Position numbers and translations under genes: made by a program. The notes under the pieces are model-generated. The model searched no databases, was not told the origin of the DNA, and saw only the letters and a program-made list of their open reading frames with translations. From positions 1-56,197 of the forward strand of contig PABA01000134.1 in assembly GCA_002699025.1 (NCBI GenBank): DNA of 56,197 bases, read 5' to 3'. The stretch is from Sandaracinus sp. Lineage in GTDB: Bacteria; Myxococcota_A; Polyangia; Polyangiales; Houyiibacteriaceae. Below, in pieces: positions 1-12,649 of the stretch (position 1 is its first letter; every line of letters begins with the position of its first letter).

Positions 1-280
1 CGACCCCCGCGGCGACAGCCGCCCCGCCGAAGCCAGGAGGGGCCGACGAGCCATCCACTCGTGCGGACATGCCTCGGTTCCCTGTCCCCCGCGGTCGAAG
101 GCCGCTCGTCGCCTGTGGCGACGAAACCCCGACCCCCGCGGCGACAGCCGCCAGGCCGAAGACAGGAGCGGCGGACGAGCCATCCACTCGTGCGGACATG
201 CCTCGGTTCCCTGTCCCCCGCGGCCGAAGGCCGCTCGTCGCCTGTGGCGACGAAACCCCGACCCCCGCGGCGACAGCCGC

Positions 281-282
<2 letters not shown>
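1..282. repeat. 129-bp direct repeat, about 2.2 copies
   Basis: The block 61-189 is repeated at 190-282 (partial), and the left part matches 1-60, giving a 129-bp period. The copies differ at only a few bases over 61-150 versus 190-279. Each unit contains a 7-bp inverted repeat (CGTCGCC tgt GGCGACG), so it could form a small hairpin. It lies directly downstream of the minus-strand gene ending at 281 and continues off the left edge. No gene is supported here; both strands are open only because stop codons are rare at this GC content. Confidence 0.85.
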
Positions 283-5686
<5,404 letters not shown>

Positions 5687-5693
5687 GCGTAAC

Positions 5694-5699
5694 TTTGTA
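5694..5699 (-). promoter_or_regulatory. putative -10 box TACAAA for the giant surface protein gene
   Basis: TACAAA ends 7 nt before ATG 5686. There is no Shine-Dalgarno in between, so a leaderless transcript is plausible. Confidence 0.4.
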
Positions 5700-5757
5700 G
5701 CAGAGCCGGACCGGTGCGGATCGCCCGATTTTCGTGTGCTATCAGCGGATTTCGTCG

Positions 5758-6093
5758 TCAGCGGAACACGAGCGAGCCGCGGCTGGCCTCGTGCTCGCCC
5801 TTGGCGATGCGGAAGCCGACCTTCTCGCCCTTGCGCTCGAAGCGGAGCGTCAGCGCGTCGCCCGGCCGGATGGCGCGGGTGAACTTCACGCGGCGGAGCC
5901 CGGCGACGGGGCCGAGGTCGGGCCAGCCGAGGCGGGCGCCGGCCTCGGCGAGGGCCACGACCTGCGCCACGCCGGGCACGATCGGGTCGCCGGGGAAGTG
6001 GCCCTCGAAGAACTTCAGGTCCTCGGGCACCTTCACCGGCAGGGTCGCGGTGTCGCCCTCGCGGGTGATCTCGCCGAGCTCGAAGTCGCGCAT
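5758..6093 (-). CDS. ApeI/FabZ-like hot-dog 3-hydroxyacyl-ACP dehydratase
   Basis: This is a 111-residue single hot-dog domain. The motif FFEGHFPGDPIVPGVAQ contains the catalytic His-containing HFPGxPIxPGV signature of FabZ-type dehydratases; the PIVPGVAQ form is closest to ApeI-family enzymes of aryl-polyene-type pathways. It would dehydrate a 3-hydroxyacyl-ACP in the cytoplasm. I chose ATG 6093 over an upstream in-frame TTG at 6111 because TAAGCC sits 7 nt before the ATG, the spacing seen at many genes here. It lies downstream of the DUF3261 lipoprotein gene on the same strand, a combination known from aryl-polyene clusters. No ketosynthase or ACP gene is in the window, so the full pathway is not shown. 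Confidence 0.75.
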   Translation of the reverse strand: MRDFELGEITREGDTATLPVKVPEDLKFFEGHFPGDPIVPGVAQVVALAEAGARLGWPDLGPVAGLRRVKFTRAIRPGDALTLRFERKGEKVGFRIAKGEHEASRGSLVFR

Positions 6094-6100
6094 CCGCGAC

Positions 6101-6106
6101 GGCTTA
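6101..6106 (-). promoter_or_regulatory. putative -10 box TAAGCC for the ApeI-like dehydratase
   Basis: TAAGCC ends 7 nt before ATG 6093. The same hexamer at the same spacing precedes the OPT transporter at 51223. Confidence 0.35.
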
Positions 6107-6194
6107 GCCAATCCGGCGCCAGAGCTCCAGCCGGAGGGGCCGCGCCACCTCTTCGCGCGGGCCGTGGGCTCGGGGAGAGCGGGGGCGCCCGGCG

Positions 6195-6223
6195 GCGGAG
6201 GAGCCTCTCCGAGGCGGCTCCGC
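6195..6223 (-). terminator. possible hairpin after the DUF3261 lipoprotein gene
   Basis: GCGGAG(gag)CC and GGCTCCGC can pair across a short loop, with a bulge. The structure sits just downstream of the stop codon at 6228 on the minus strand. There is no clear T-run. Confidence 0.25.
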
Positions 6224-6227
6224 GGAG

Positions 6228-6845
6228 TCAGAGCGGCTGCCAGCTCAGCGTGCGGATGGTGGCCGTGTAGCCGAACCAGCCGTTCTCCAGCACGACCTCG
6301 TCCGGCGGCTCCGCGCTCAGGGGGGCGCCGGCCGCCAGCCCCTCGCCGAAGCGGACCGTGATCGTGCCGTCCGGCGCGCCGTCGAGGCGCTCGAAGCTCC
6401 GTTCGACGACGCGGCCGCCCTCGAGGCGCTCCGTGATGCGCTCCCCGTCCCGCTCCACGGTGGCGCCGTCGCTCCCGAGGAACCAGGTGCGGTGCACGTC
6501 GTGGAGGATGTACTCGGGCGGGAAGGGCAGCTCGAAGGGCATGTAGCTCTCGAAGGAGACGCCCTCGGCGTCCTGCCGGAGGAGGAAGGCGCGCCCCCCG
6601 TGCGGCGCCAGGCCGAGGAGGAGCAGCTCGCCGCCGCGCTTCTGTAGGACCGCCCGGAAGGTGTCCTCGCCGCGCGGGTGCCGCATGGTGACCTCCTGCT
6701 CCATGGCGAAGTCGCCCTCGAGGCTCGCCGGGTCGACCATCTCGGTGGGGTAGCCGGGGCCTTCGCCGGCGTTCGGCGGGGGGCCGCCCCCGCGGGGACC
6801 GCAGGCGGCGAGGAGGAGGGCGGCGAGCAGGGACGCGCGCGTCAT
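6228..6845 (-). CDS. DUF3261-like outer-membrane lipoprotein
   Basis: This is a 205-residue lipoprotein with N-terminus MTRASLLAALLLAAC and a perfect LAAC lipobox (Cys15). The body is short beta-strand-like segments (FRAVLQKRGGELLLLGLAPHGGRAF, split here only by my reading), and the C-terminus NGWFGYTATI resembles the DUF3261 family. Those proteins accompany ketosynthase, dehydratase and LolA-like genes of aryl-polyene-type clusters, which fits the ApeI-like gene just downstream. The reading frame stays open upstream to 7454, but the compact lipoprotein signal and the TACATC box 6 nt before ATG 6845 fix the start. Probable role: lipid or polyene product handling at the outer membrane (inference). 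Confidence 0.7.
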   Translation of the reverse strand: MTRASLLAALLLAACGPRGGGPPPNAGEGPGYPTEMVDPASLEGDFAMEQEVTMRHPRGEDTFRAVLQKRGGELLLLGLAPHGGRAFLLRQDAEGVSFESYMPFELPFPPEYILHDVHRTWFLGSDGATVERDGERITERLEGGRVVERSFERLDGAPDGTITVRFGEGLAAGAPLSAEPPDEVVLENGWFGYTATIRTLSWQPL

Positions 6846-6851
6846 CGCGAC

Positions 6852-6857
6852 GATGTA
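6852..6857 (-). promoter_or_regulatory. putative -10 box TACATC for the DUF3261 lipoprotein
   Basis: TACATC ends 6 nt before ATG 6845. No Shine-Dalgarno is visible in the gap. Confidence 0.4.
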
Positions 6858-6960
6858 GCGGATGCGCGGCGCCACCGCGACCGGGAGCGGGCGCGCGCGC
6901 TCGGGCCGGCGCGCGCGGGCTCGGCTCGGTCGGAGGCGGCCGTCCCCCTCCGACGGGCTC

Positions 6961-7080
6961 GGCCGCCTGCTCGCGCGCCCGCTCGACTCGCTCGGCCGCC
7001 TGCTCGCGCGCCCGCTCGACTCGCTCGGCCGCCTGCTCGCGCGCCCGCTCGACCCGCTCGGCCGCCTGCTCGCCCGTCTT
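6961..7080. repeat. 33-bp tandem repeat (3 full units plus a partial) with coiled-coil-like reading frame
   Basis: Units at 6961-6993, 6994-7026 and 7027-7059 are almost identical; a diverged partial unit follows. The period is 11 codons. In one minus-strand frame the unit reads as an acidic/basic heptad-like EQAAERVERAR. That frame has no start codon and is +1 to the end of the upstream hydrolase gene. The rest of 6858-7105 holds nothing else I can support. Confidence 0.8.
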
Positions 7081-7105
7081 CTCGATCGCCCGCTCGAAGG
7101 CCCGC

Positions 7106-7942
7106 TCATCGCTCCACCGGCTCGCCCGCGAGGAAGCGCAAGGTGGCCGACTGAGCGCGCGGGTGGTTCATCACGAAGGTGTGGATCGAGCTCACGAGGA
7201 CGTGGCCGGCCATCCCCTCGAGGCGCGTCTCGTCGACGGCCACGATGCCGTCGTCGTCGCCGGGGATCGCCGGGTTGTAGCCCTCGGGCCGGCCGCGGGC
7301 GCCGGCGATCACGAGGAAGGGCACGGGCGGCGGCGGGTAGGGCGGCCCGGCGGCGACCTCGCGGCCGGCGGGGCCCATGACGGCGTGGAAGAGCGGCGCG
7401 GCCCGATCGTCCAGGAGGCGCGCGAGGGCGGCCCCGCGGCTCGGCGGGGCGCACATGACGACGCGCGTGGCCGTGAGCGAGGCGGGCCAGCGCGCGTCGG
7501 CGAGGAGGCCGCGGGTGACGATGCCCCCGAGCGAGTGGGTGACGAAGGCGACGCGCTCGGCGCCCTCGAGGTGGGCGAGGAGCTCGGAGAGCTGGGCCAC
7601 GTGGTCGTCGAGCCCGCGACGGGTGCTCGGGTAGTCGAGGGCCACGGGCGTGTGGCCGGCACCGGCGAGGGCTTCCTCCATGCCGCGCATGGAGCGGCGG
7701 CTCCGGCCGAGCCCGTGGAGCAGCACGACGACCTCGGCCGGGGCGGCTGGGAGGCCCCGGGCGCGCAGGGCCTCCTCGCAGGCGACGAGGTCGCCGCTCG
7801 CGTGGCGCCGATCCTGCGGGTCGAGGAGCCGGTGGTGTCCCGTGAGGACGTGGCGCTGGATGCGCCAGCCGGCGCGCCAGCGGCGGTCGGCCCAGAGCTG
7901 GGCGCCACCGAGGGTGGGGAGGGCGAGGCTGGGGCGCGGCAT
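7106..7942 (-). CDS. alpha/beta hydrolase (lipase/esterase-like)
   Basis: This 278-residue protein has an alpha/beta-hydrolase core. The oxyanion-hole segment LLHGLGRS lies at ~74-81 and the nucleophile elbow THSLGG carries Ser137. The late region has Asp residues (DDDGIVAVDET) and a candidate catalytic His in SSIHTFVMNHP. There is no signal peptide, so it is probably cytoplasmic. PGAP1/lipase-class-like folds share this layout; the substrate is unknown. It is transcribed divergently from the lipoprotein at 8205. The stop codon overlaps an ATGA into a repeat-encoded frame that I do not call a gene. Confidence 0.8.
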   Translation of the reverse strand: MPRPSLALPTLGGAQLWADRRWRAGWRIQRHVLTGHHRLLDPQDRRHASGDLVACEEALRARGLPAAPAEVVVLLHGLGRSRRSMRGMEEALAGAGHTPVALDYPSTRRGLDDHVAQLSELLAHLEGAERVAFVTHSLGGIVTRGLLADARWPASLTATRVVMCAPPSRGAALARLLDDRAAPLFHAVMGPAGREVAAGPPYPPPPVPFLVIAGARGRPEGYNPAIPGDDDGIVAVDETRLEGMAGHVLVSSIHTFVMNHPRAQSATLRFLAGEPVER

Positions 7943-7951
7943 GGCGTCAGG

Positions 7952-7957
7952 ATGCTA
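7952..7957 (-). promoter_or_regulatory. putative -10 box TAGCAT for the alpha/beta hydrolase
   Basis: TAGCAT ends 9 nt before ATG 7942. Confidence 0.35.
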
Positions 7958-8045
7958 ACGCCGGGCGGGGCGGCTCGGTTCCTGCGGAAAGGCCGAAGGG
8001 AGCTTTCGTTCGCGTTTGCGTGGGGAAACGCACTGGCCGGCTTGC

Positions 8046-8061
8046 TGGACCGGCCTTTGCA
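8046..8061 (+). promoter_or_regulatory. candidate sigma-54 (-24/-12) promoter
   Basis: TGG at 8046-8048 and TTTGCA ending at 8061 give GG and GC separated by exactly 10 bases, the spacing required by sigma-54. The -24 half (TGGACC) departs from TGGCAC. It points toward the lipoprotein at 8205, with a predicted transcript start near 8072. Confidence 0.3.
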
Positions 8062-8204
8062 CTTTGGCCCGGCGAGCACGGAGGATCCTGACCGGGGCTG
8101 CTCCCGGGGGGCGTCCGTGTACCCTCGATGTGGGATCGAGGGCCCCGCCTGGCGGCGGGAGAGGACATCCGGGCGCGGGCGTCGACCCGCGGAGGAGGAG
8201 AGCG

Positions 8205-8771
8205 ATGAGGAGCACGATGAGGACGATGGGGGTGGCCTGCGTGGCCGCGCTCCTGGGGTTGGGTTGCGCGTCGGCCGGGCCGACGGGCGAGGGCGCGGCC
8301 CTCGACGTGGTGGAGCAGGGCACGCTCGAGAGCAGCCTCCACTACCTGGACTTCGATCTCGCGCCCGGGCCGCTGACGGAGAGCGAGCTGCTCGAGCTCG
8401 GCGGCGACCTCGACTCGGCGACGCCCGTCGGCGTGCGCGTGCACGACGGCTTCGCCGTGGCCTGGCACGCTCCGCTCGGGGAGCCGCGCATCGGTCACCA
8501 GCCCTCGGCCCTGGCGGCCTGGCGCGTGACGCCGATCCGCGGCGATCTCGATCCGCGCGAGGGTCGCGGCGACGTGGCCGATCCCTCGGACCCGGGGACG
8601 GTGCGGACGCCGGGCATCTACGTGCCGCCGGTCGAGGTCGGCGAGGACCTGCGCGAGCGCCTCGACATCGGCGAGCTCCGCAGCAACACGCCGGAGCTCC
8701 AGGTCGACTGGATCGACGAGATCATCGACGAGTTCATCGAGTACTGGCTCTTCCACCCGGAGTGCGTCTGA
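8205..8771 (+). CDS. small lipoprotein of unknown function
   Basis: This 188-residue protein has N-terminus MRSTMRTMGVACVAALLGLGC with an LGLGC lipobox (Cys21), so it is probably an outer-membrane lipoprotein. It starts after a purine-rich ribosome-binding site (GGAGGAGGAG) 4 nt upstream. The mature part is acidic, with two halves: a strand-rich region around residues 40-110 and an acidic helical C-terminus (DWIDEIIDEFIEYWLF). No family recognised. It is a single-gene unit, followed by two hairpins. Confidence 0.75.
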   Translation: MRSTMRTMGVACVAALLGLGCASAGPTGEGAALDVVEQGTLESSLHYLDFDLAPGPLTESELLELGGDLDSATPVGVRVHDGFAVAWHAPLGEPRIGHQPSALAAWRVTPIRGDLDPREGRGDVADPSDPGTVRTPGIYVPPVEVGEDLRERLDIGELRSNTPELQVDWIDEIIDEFIEYWLFHPECV

Positions 8772-8791
8772 GCCCGGAGCCGCCTGCCTGA

Positions 8792-8870
8792 AGCCACCCG
8801 CTCGAACGCGTGGCTCCCGGCGGTGGCGAGAGAACCTGGCGCGGGGCGCTCCTCTTCGGGGGCGCCCCGC
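8792..8870 (+). terminator. two hairpins after the 8205 lipoprotein gene
   Basis: AGCCAC/GTGGCT (8792-8815) is followed by a stronger stem, GCGGGGCGC/GCGCCCCGC (8841-8870, 12-nt loop). Both lie between the stop at 8771 and the next gene. There is no T-run. Confidence 0.4.
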
Positions 8871-8964
8871 CGCCGTTCCGTCCGCCGAGCCCGCCGCCTG
8901 GTCGTTTCGTCGACGCCCGTGTGGGGCATCCGATACTTGCCTGAATTCGGAGAGATCCCCGACC

Positions 8965-11430
8965 ATGGCGCTGGCCATGGCAAAGGGGGACGATCGCTCG
9001 GACATGTTCTCGGTGCGCAAGAGCGCGCCGGAGAGCATCGCGCCGGTGGCGGAGGTGCTCACCCCGCCGGAGGAGCTCCGCAAGCAGCGGCTGCAGAAGA
9101 TCGCCATCGCGACCGTGCTGGCGCTCCTCCTCGCCGCGACCGCCTGGACCGTCTGGCACTTCGTCCACGCGGCCGGCGTCGAAGAGGCCGCGATCGCCGC
9201 GGGCGACACCGGGCGGCCGGCCGACGTCGAGGTGGCCCTGGGGACGCTCGGGGAGGGCGAGATGCCGGGGCTCCGGGCGCGCCTCTTGGCCATGGACGCG
9301 CTCGCCGGTGTGCGCCCGATCGACGAGGTGGCCGCCGCCCTCGAGCGCGTGCCCGAGGACGAGGAGCACCTCTCCGAGCGCCTGAAGGCCGAGACCTACC
9401 TCCGCCTCGCCGAGGGGGAGCCGGCCGCCGCGCAGAGCGTCGCCGGGCGTCTGATCGCCATCGGCACCTACGCGGCCGAGACGGCGAACGCCAAGTCCCT
9501 CGCCGCCTTCGCGAACGGCGACCTCGGCACCGCGGCCAACGAGGCGCGCGGCGCGACCAGCGTGCACCCGGAGGCCCCTCGCTACGCGGCGCAGCTGGCG
9601 CTCTCGCTCTCGCTCTCCGGGGACGCGGACGGCGCCCTGGCGGCCCTCGACGCCGTCGCCGCGCCGGAGGCCCCCGCCATCGCCCTCGCCCGCGCTCGGA
9701 CCCTCGCGCGCGCTCGCCGGGAGGGCGCCGCGGAGGCGGCCGCCGCGGCGAAGGCGAGCGAGGCGGCCACGCCCACCGAGCGCGCCTGGGCGACGCTCGT
9801 CGAAGCCTGGGTCGCGGCCGTCGCGGGCGATCACGCCCAGGCCCGGGAGACCGCCGCCGCGGCCCTCGAGAGCCCGCCGCCCGGCGACTCCCTCTTCCGC
9901 TGGCGCGCCGCCGAGGTCCTGCTCCGAGCCGGCGACGCCGAGGCCGCGCGATCGGCCGTCGCCGGGCTGAGCGGCCCGACCCCCGACCCGAGCCTCGCGG
10001 GCCTCGTCGCCGCCGGGCTCGCCGTGGCCGCGGGGGACGGCAGCGCGGCCATCGAGGCGCTCGGGCGCGTCCCGGCCATCCCCGCGGCGCTGGTGCTGGT
10101 GGCGCGGGCGCAGGAGCTCGCCGGCGACGCGGAGGCGGCGCGGGCGGCCTGGGCGCGGGCCGCCGAGGCGGCGGGCTGGGAGGCCGAGGCCTTCGCGGGC
10201 CGCGCCGCGCTCGAGCTCGCGGAGGACGAGCCGGAGGCGGCGGCGGGCTTCGCGCGTCAGAGCCTCGAGGCGGATCCGGAGCACCCGGCCCACGTGCCCG
10301 TCGCGGTGGCGGCGCTCCTGGCCGTGGACGCGGACGACGAGGCGCTCCGGGTGGCGAGCGCGGCGACCGAGGCGCGCCCCGAGGACCCGCGGCTCCTCCG
10401 CGCGAAGGCGGACGCCCACCTCGCGAAGGCGCAGTGGGCCGAGGCCCTCGAGGCGCTCCGCGGCGCGGTCGAGCAGGGCGCCACCGGGGCGGCGCTCCAG
10501 GCCAAGCTCGGGGAAGCCGCCCGGCAGGTCGGCGAGGAGGAGGCGGCCGTGCGCGCCTTCGAGGCGGCCCTCGAGGAGAAGCCGGACCAGCCGCTGGCGC
10601 TCGTCGGGCTCTTCCGCATGCACGTGGAGGCGCACCGGCTCGACGAGGCCGCCGAGCTGCAGGAGCGCATCGACGAGGAGGACCTCGATCGGGGTCGCGA
10701 CACGGAGGTGGCGCCGCTGGTGATCGACCCGGACGAGGTGCGCCGCGTGGTGACGCGCTTCCTGGTCGATTGGGGCGCCGGGCTCGGCGGGACGCGCTAC
10801 GTGATCCGCTCGACGCGGCGGCGCGCGCTCCGGCGGGAGGCCTCGCTCCGGGGGGCCATCGCCGAGCTCTACCTCCAGGGCGAGCTCTATCGGCCCGCCG
10901 TCGGCATGTTCGGGCAGGTCATCCGGCTCCGGGGCGATCGGCTCCAGGCCCAGCTCGGCAAGGCCTACGCCCACGCCCTGGACGGCCGGAACAACCTCGC
11001 CTCGCTGGCGCTCCAGGCGGCCGTCGACGCGGCGCCGCCCGATGAAGAGGGCGGCGAGTCCCCGGCGACGAGCCAGCCGCGCTACCTGGTGACGCGCGGG
11101 CGGGTCGAGCTGAACCTGGGCCGCGTGCCCTCGGCCCGGCGCTTCGCGGAGCGCGCTCTGGCCGCCGAGCCCGGGAACACGGCGGCGCACCTGCTCCTCG
11201 CGCAGGCGACGATCCGCATGCGGCGCGACCCGACCGACGAGCTCCGGGCGGCCATCGCGTACCCGCGCCCGCAGCCGCTCGCCTGGGCGCTCCTGGCCGA
11301 CCGGCTCGGGCCGACCGAGGAGGGCTGCCGCCTGGCGGAGCGCTACCTCGACGCGACGAATCGGAACGCCGCCGAAGCCGACGCGATGGAGCGGCTCCGG
11401 GAGCGCTGCGCCGAGCGCGAGGAAGAGTAG
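8965..11430 (+). CDS. membrane-anchored TPR-repeat protein
   Basis: This 821-residue protein has a short cytoplasmic N-terminus, one transmembrane helix (~46-66, IAIATVLALLLAATAWTVW) and then ~750 residues of Ala/Glu-rich helical repeats typical of tetratricopeptide solenoids (for example the AxxLAxxGDxxAAxxA pattern). A GGAGAGATC ribosome-binding site precedes ATG 8965; ATG 8977 is an alternative. The Ala-rich composition is extreme. Such proteins scaffold complexes at the periplasmic face; the partner is not identifiable here. The gene converges on the LysR gene. Confidence 0.8.
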   Translation: MALAMAKGDDRSDMFSVRKSAPESIAPVAEVLTPPEELRKQRLQKIAIATVLALLLAATAWTVWHFVHAAGVEEAAIAAGDTGRPADVEVALGTLGEGEMPGLRARLLAMDALAGVRPIDEVAAALERVPEDEEHLSERLKAETYLRLAEGEPAAAQSVAGRLIAIGTYAAETANAKSLAAFANGDLGTAANEARGATSVHPEAPRYAAQLALSLSLSGDADGALAALDAVAAPEAPAIALARARTLARARREGAAEAAAAAKASEAATPTERAWATLVEAWVAAVAGDHAQARETAAAALESPPPGDSLFRWRAAEVLLRAGDAEAARSAVAGLSGPTPDPSLAGLVAAGLAVAAGDGSAAIEALGRVPAIPAALVLVARAQELAGDAEAARAAWARAAEAAGWEAEAFAGRAALELAEDEPEAAAGFARQSLEADPEHPAHVPVAVAALLAVDADDEALRVASAATEARPEDPRLLRAKADAHLAKAQWAEALEALRGAVEQGATGAALQAKLGEAARQVGEEEAAVRAFEAALEEKPDQPLALVGLFRMHVEAHRLDEAAELQERIDEEDLDRGRDTEVAPLVIDPDEVRRVVTRFLVDWGAGLGGTRYVIRSTRRRALRREASLRGAIAELYLQGELYRPAVGMFGQVIRLRGDRLQAQLGKAYAHALDGRNNLASLALQAAVDAAPPDEEGGESPATSQPRYLVTRGRVELNLGRVPSARRFAERALAAEPGNTAAHLLLAQATIRMRRDPTDELRAAIAYPRPQPLAWALLADRLGPTEEGCRLAERYLDATNRNAAEADAMERLRERCAEREEE

Positions 11431-11503
11431 GGCCCGAGGCCCTCTCGAGGCTCTCGCTTCGCTCACCGGCGAGGCGCGCGCAGGCCGCGACTGTCGGCCT
11501 CGC

Positions 11504-12415
11504 TCAGAGCGGGGCGCTTCCCACGCGGCGGCTGCGCGCGCGGGCGCCGGCGACGAGCTCCTGGAGGAGCGGGTTCGGGCGGCGCCGCGGCACGGTGATC
11601 GCGAAGAAGGTCTCCACGAGGTCGGGCAGCCGGGCGAGCTCGACCAGGCTGCCCTCGTCGAGCTCGTCCTTCACGACGATCGGGGGGATGACCGAGAGCC
11701 CTTCGTGGGCCCGGGCGGCGAGCCGGAGCATGGCCATGTCGTCGATCTCGGCGACGATGCGCGGCTTCGCGCCGAGCTGCTCGACGAGCGCGTCGAAGCC
11801 CGTGCGGATGCTCGACTCGACCGTGGGGACGACGAGGGGCTCGTCCGAGAGGAGGGTCCGGAGGCGGCGCCGACGCCGGCGAAGCTCCGGGTGCGCGATG
11901 AGGCTGACGGGCTGCTCGTCGATGCGATGCGGCACCCAGGCGCTCTCGTCGTCGCGGGCTGGCGCCTGCGTCGCGAGCACGACGTCCAGCTGGTGGGCCT
12001 CGAGGCGGCGGATCAGCTCCTCGAGGCCGCCCGAGCGCACGACGAGGTCCACGTCCTCGCGCCCGAAGGCCGGGCCGAGGAAGCCGACCTGGAAGTTGCG
12101 GGAGAGGGTCGCGAGGACGCCGACGCGGAGCCGCTGTCGCTCGGCGCTCGCGCGCTCGTCGAGGACGCCGACGAGCTCCCCGCCGAGGTCGAAGATCGTG
12201 TCGGCGTAGTCGAGGGCGAGCCGGCCCGCCTCCGTGAGGTGGAGCTGGCGTCCGCGTCGCTCGAAGAGCGCGTGGCCGAGGTCCTCCTCGAGCTTCTTGA
12301 TCTGCACCGAGACGGCCGACTGGGAGACGTGCAGCTGCTCGGCGGCGCGGGTGAGGTTCCCCTCGTGGGCGACGGCCCAGAAGTAGCGGAGGTGATGGAA
12401 GTTCAGGTCGCTCAT
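11504..12415 (-). CDS. LysR-family transcriptional regulator, probable regulator of dabBA
   Basis: This 303-residue LysR-type regulator has an N-terminal winged helix-turn-helix at ~5-65 (LRYFWAVAHEGNLTRAAEQL, VSQSAVSVQIKKLE). The effector-binding domain (~95-300) has the RVGVLATLSRNF opening. The start is ATG 12415, where the helix-turn-helix sits at the usual distance; an in-frame upstream TTG/ATG extension adds nothing conserved. The sequence looks NhaR-like within the family. It is divergent from dabB-dabA, and the shared 234-bp region has an AT-rich palindrome, so autoregulation and control of carbon uptake are likely (inference). Confidence 0.85.
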   Translation of the reverse strand: MSDLNFHHLRYFWAVAHEGNLTRAAEQLHVSQSAVSVQIKKLEEDLGHALFERRGRQLHLTEAGRLALDYADTIFDLGGELVGVLDERASAERQRLRVGVLATLSRNFQVGFLGPAFGREDVDLVVRSGGLEELIRRLEAHQLDVVLATQAPARDDESAWVPHRIDEQPVSLIAHPELRRRRRRLRTLLSDEPLVVPTVESSIRTGFDALVEQLGAKPRIVAEIDDMAMLRLAARAHEGLSVIPPIVVKDELDEGSLVELARLPDLVETFFAITVPRRRPNPLLQELVAGARARSRRVGSAPL

Positions 12416-12448
12416 CGCTCGTCTCGTCCGGGGCGGGGAGACAAATGA

Positions 12449-12463
12449 TTCTATCATATAGAA
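12449..12463. promoter_or_regulatory. LysR-box-like operator in the LysR/dabB divergent promoter
   Basis: TTCTAT-CAT-ATAGAA is a perfect 6-bp inverted repeat that satisfies the LysR T-N11-A pattern. It sits in an AT-rich island (~12441-12500) that is striking in this GC-rich window. TATGAT or TAGAAT on the minus strand could be the LysR -10. Confidence 0.55.
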
Positions 12464-12649
12464 CGTTATTCAGAAAACTATGCATTGGATTCAAGTTGTC
12501 CCGGCGGCTAGAAAGGTCTCCGTGGCGCCGGGGAGCGCGTGCTCCCCCGAGGGCGGCGGGCGGCCGAGGACGGCCCCCGCCCCGGCCGCTCCGACGTGCC
12601 CCTGCGGCGCGGTGGGGGTGGTGCGCCTCCGTCACGAAGAGAGCTTCCG

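Noticed and set aside
6228-7109. Longer version of the DUF3261 lipoprotein starting at the ATGA overlapping the hydrolase stop
   Set aside because: The extra N-terminus is only Ser/Arg repeat product, and a perfect lipoprotein signal begins at 6845.
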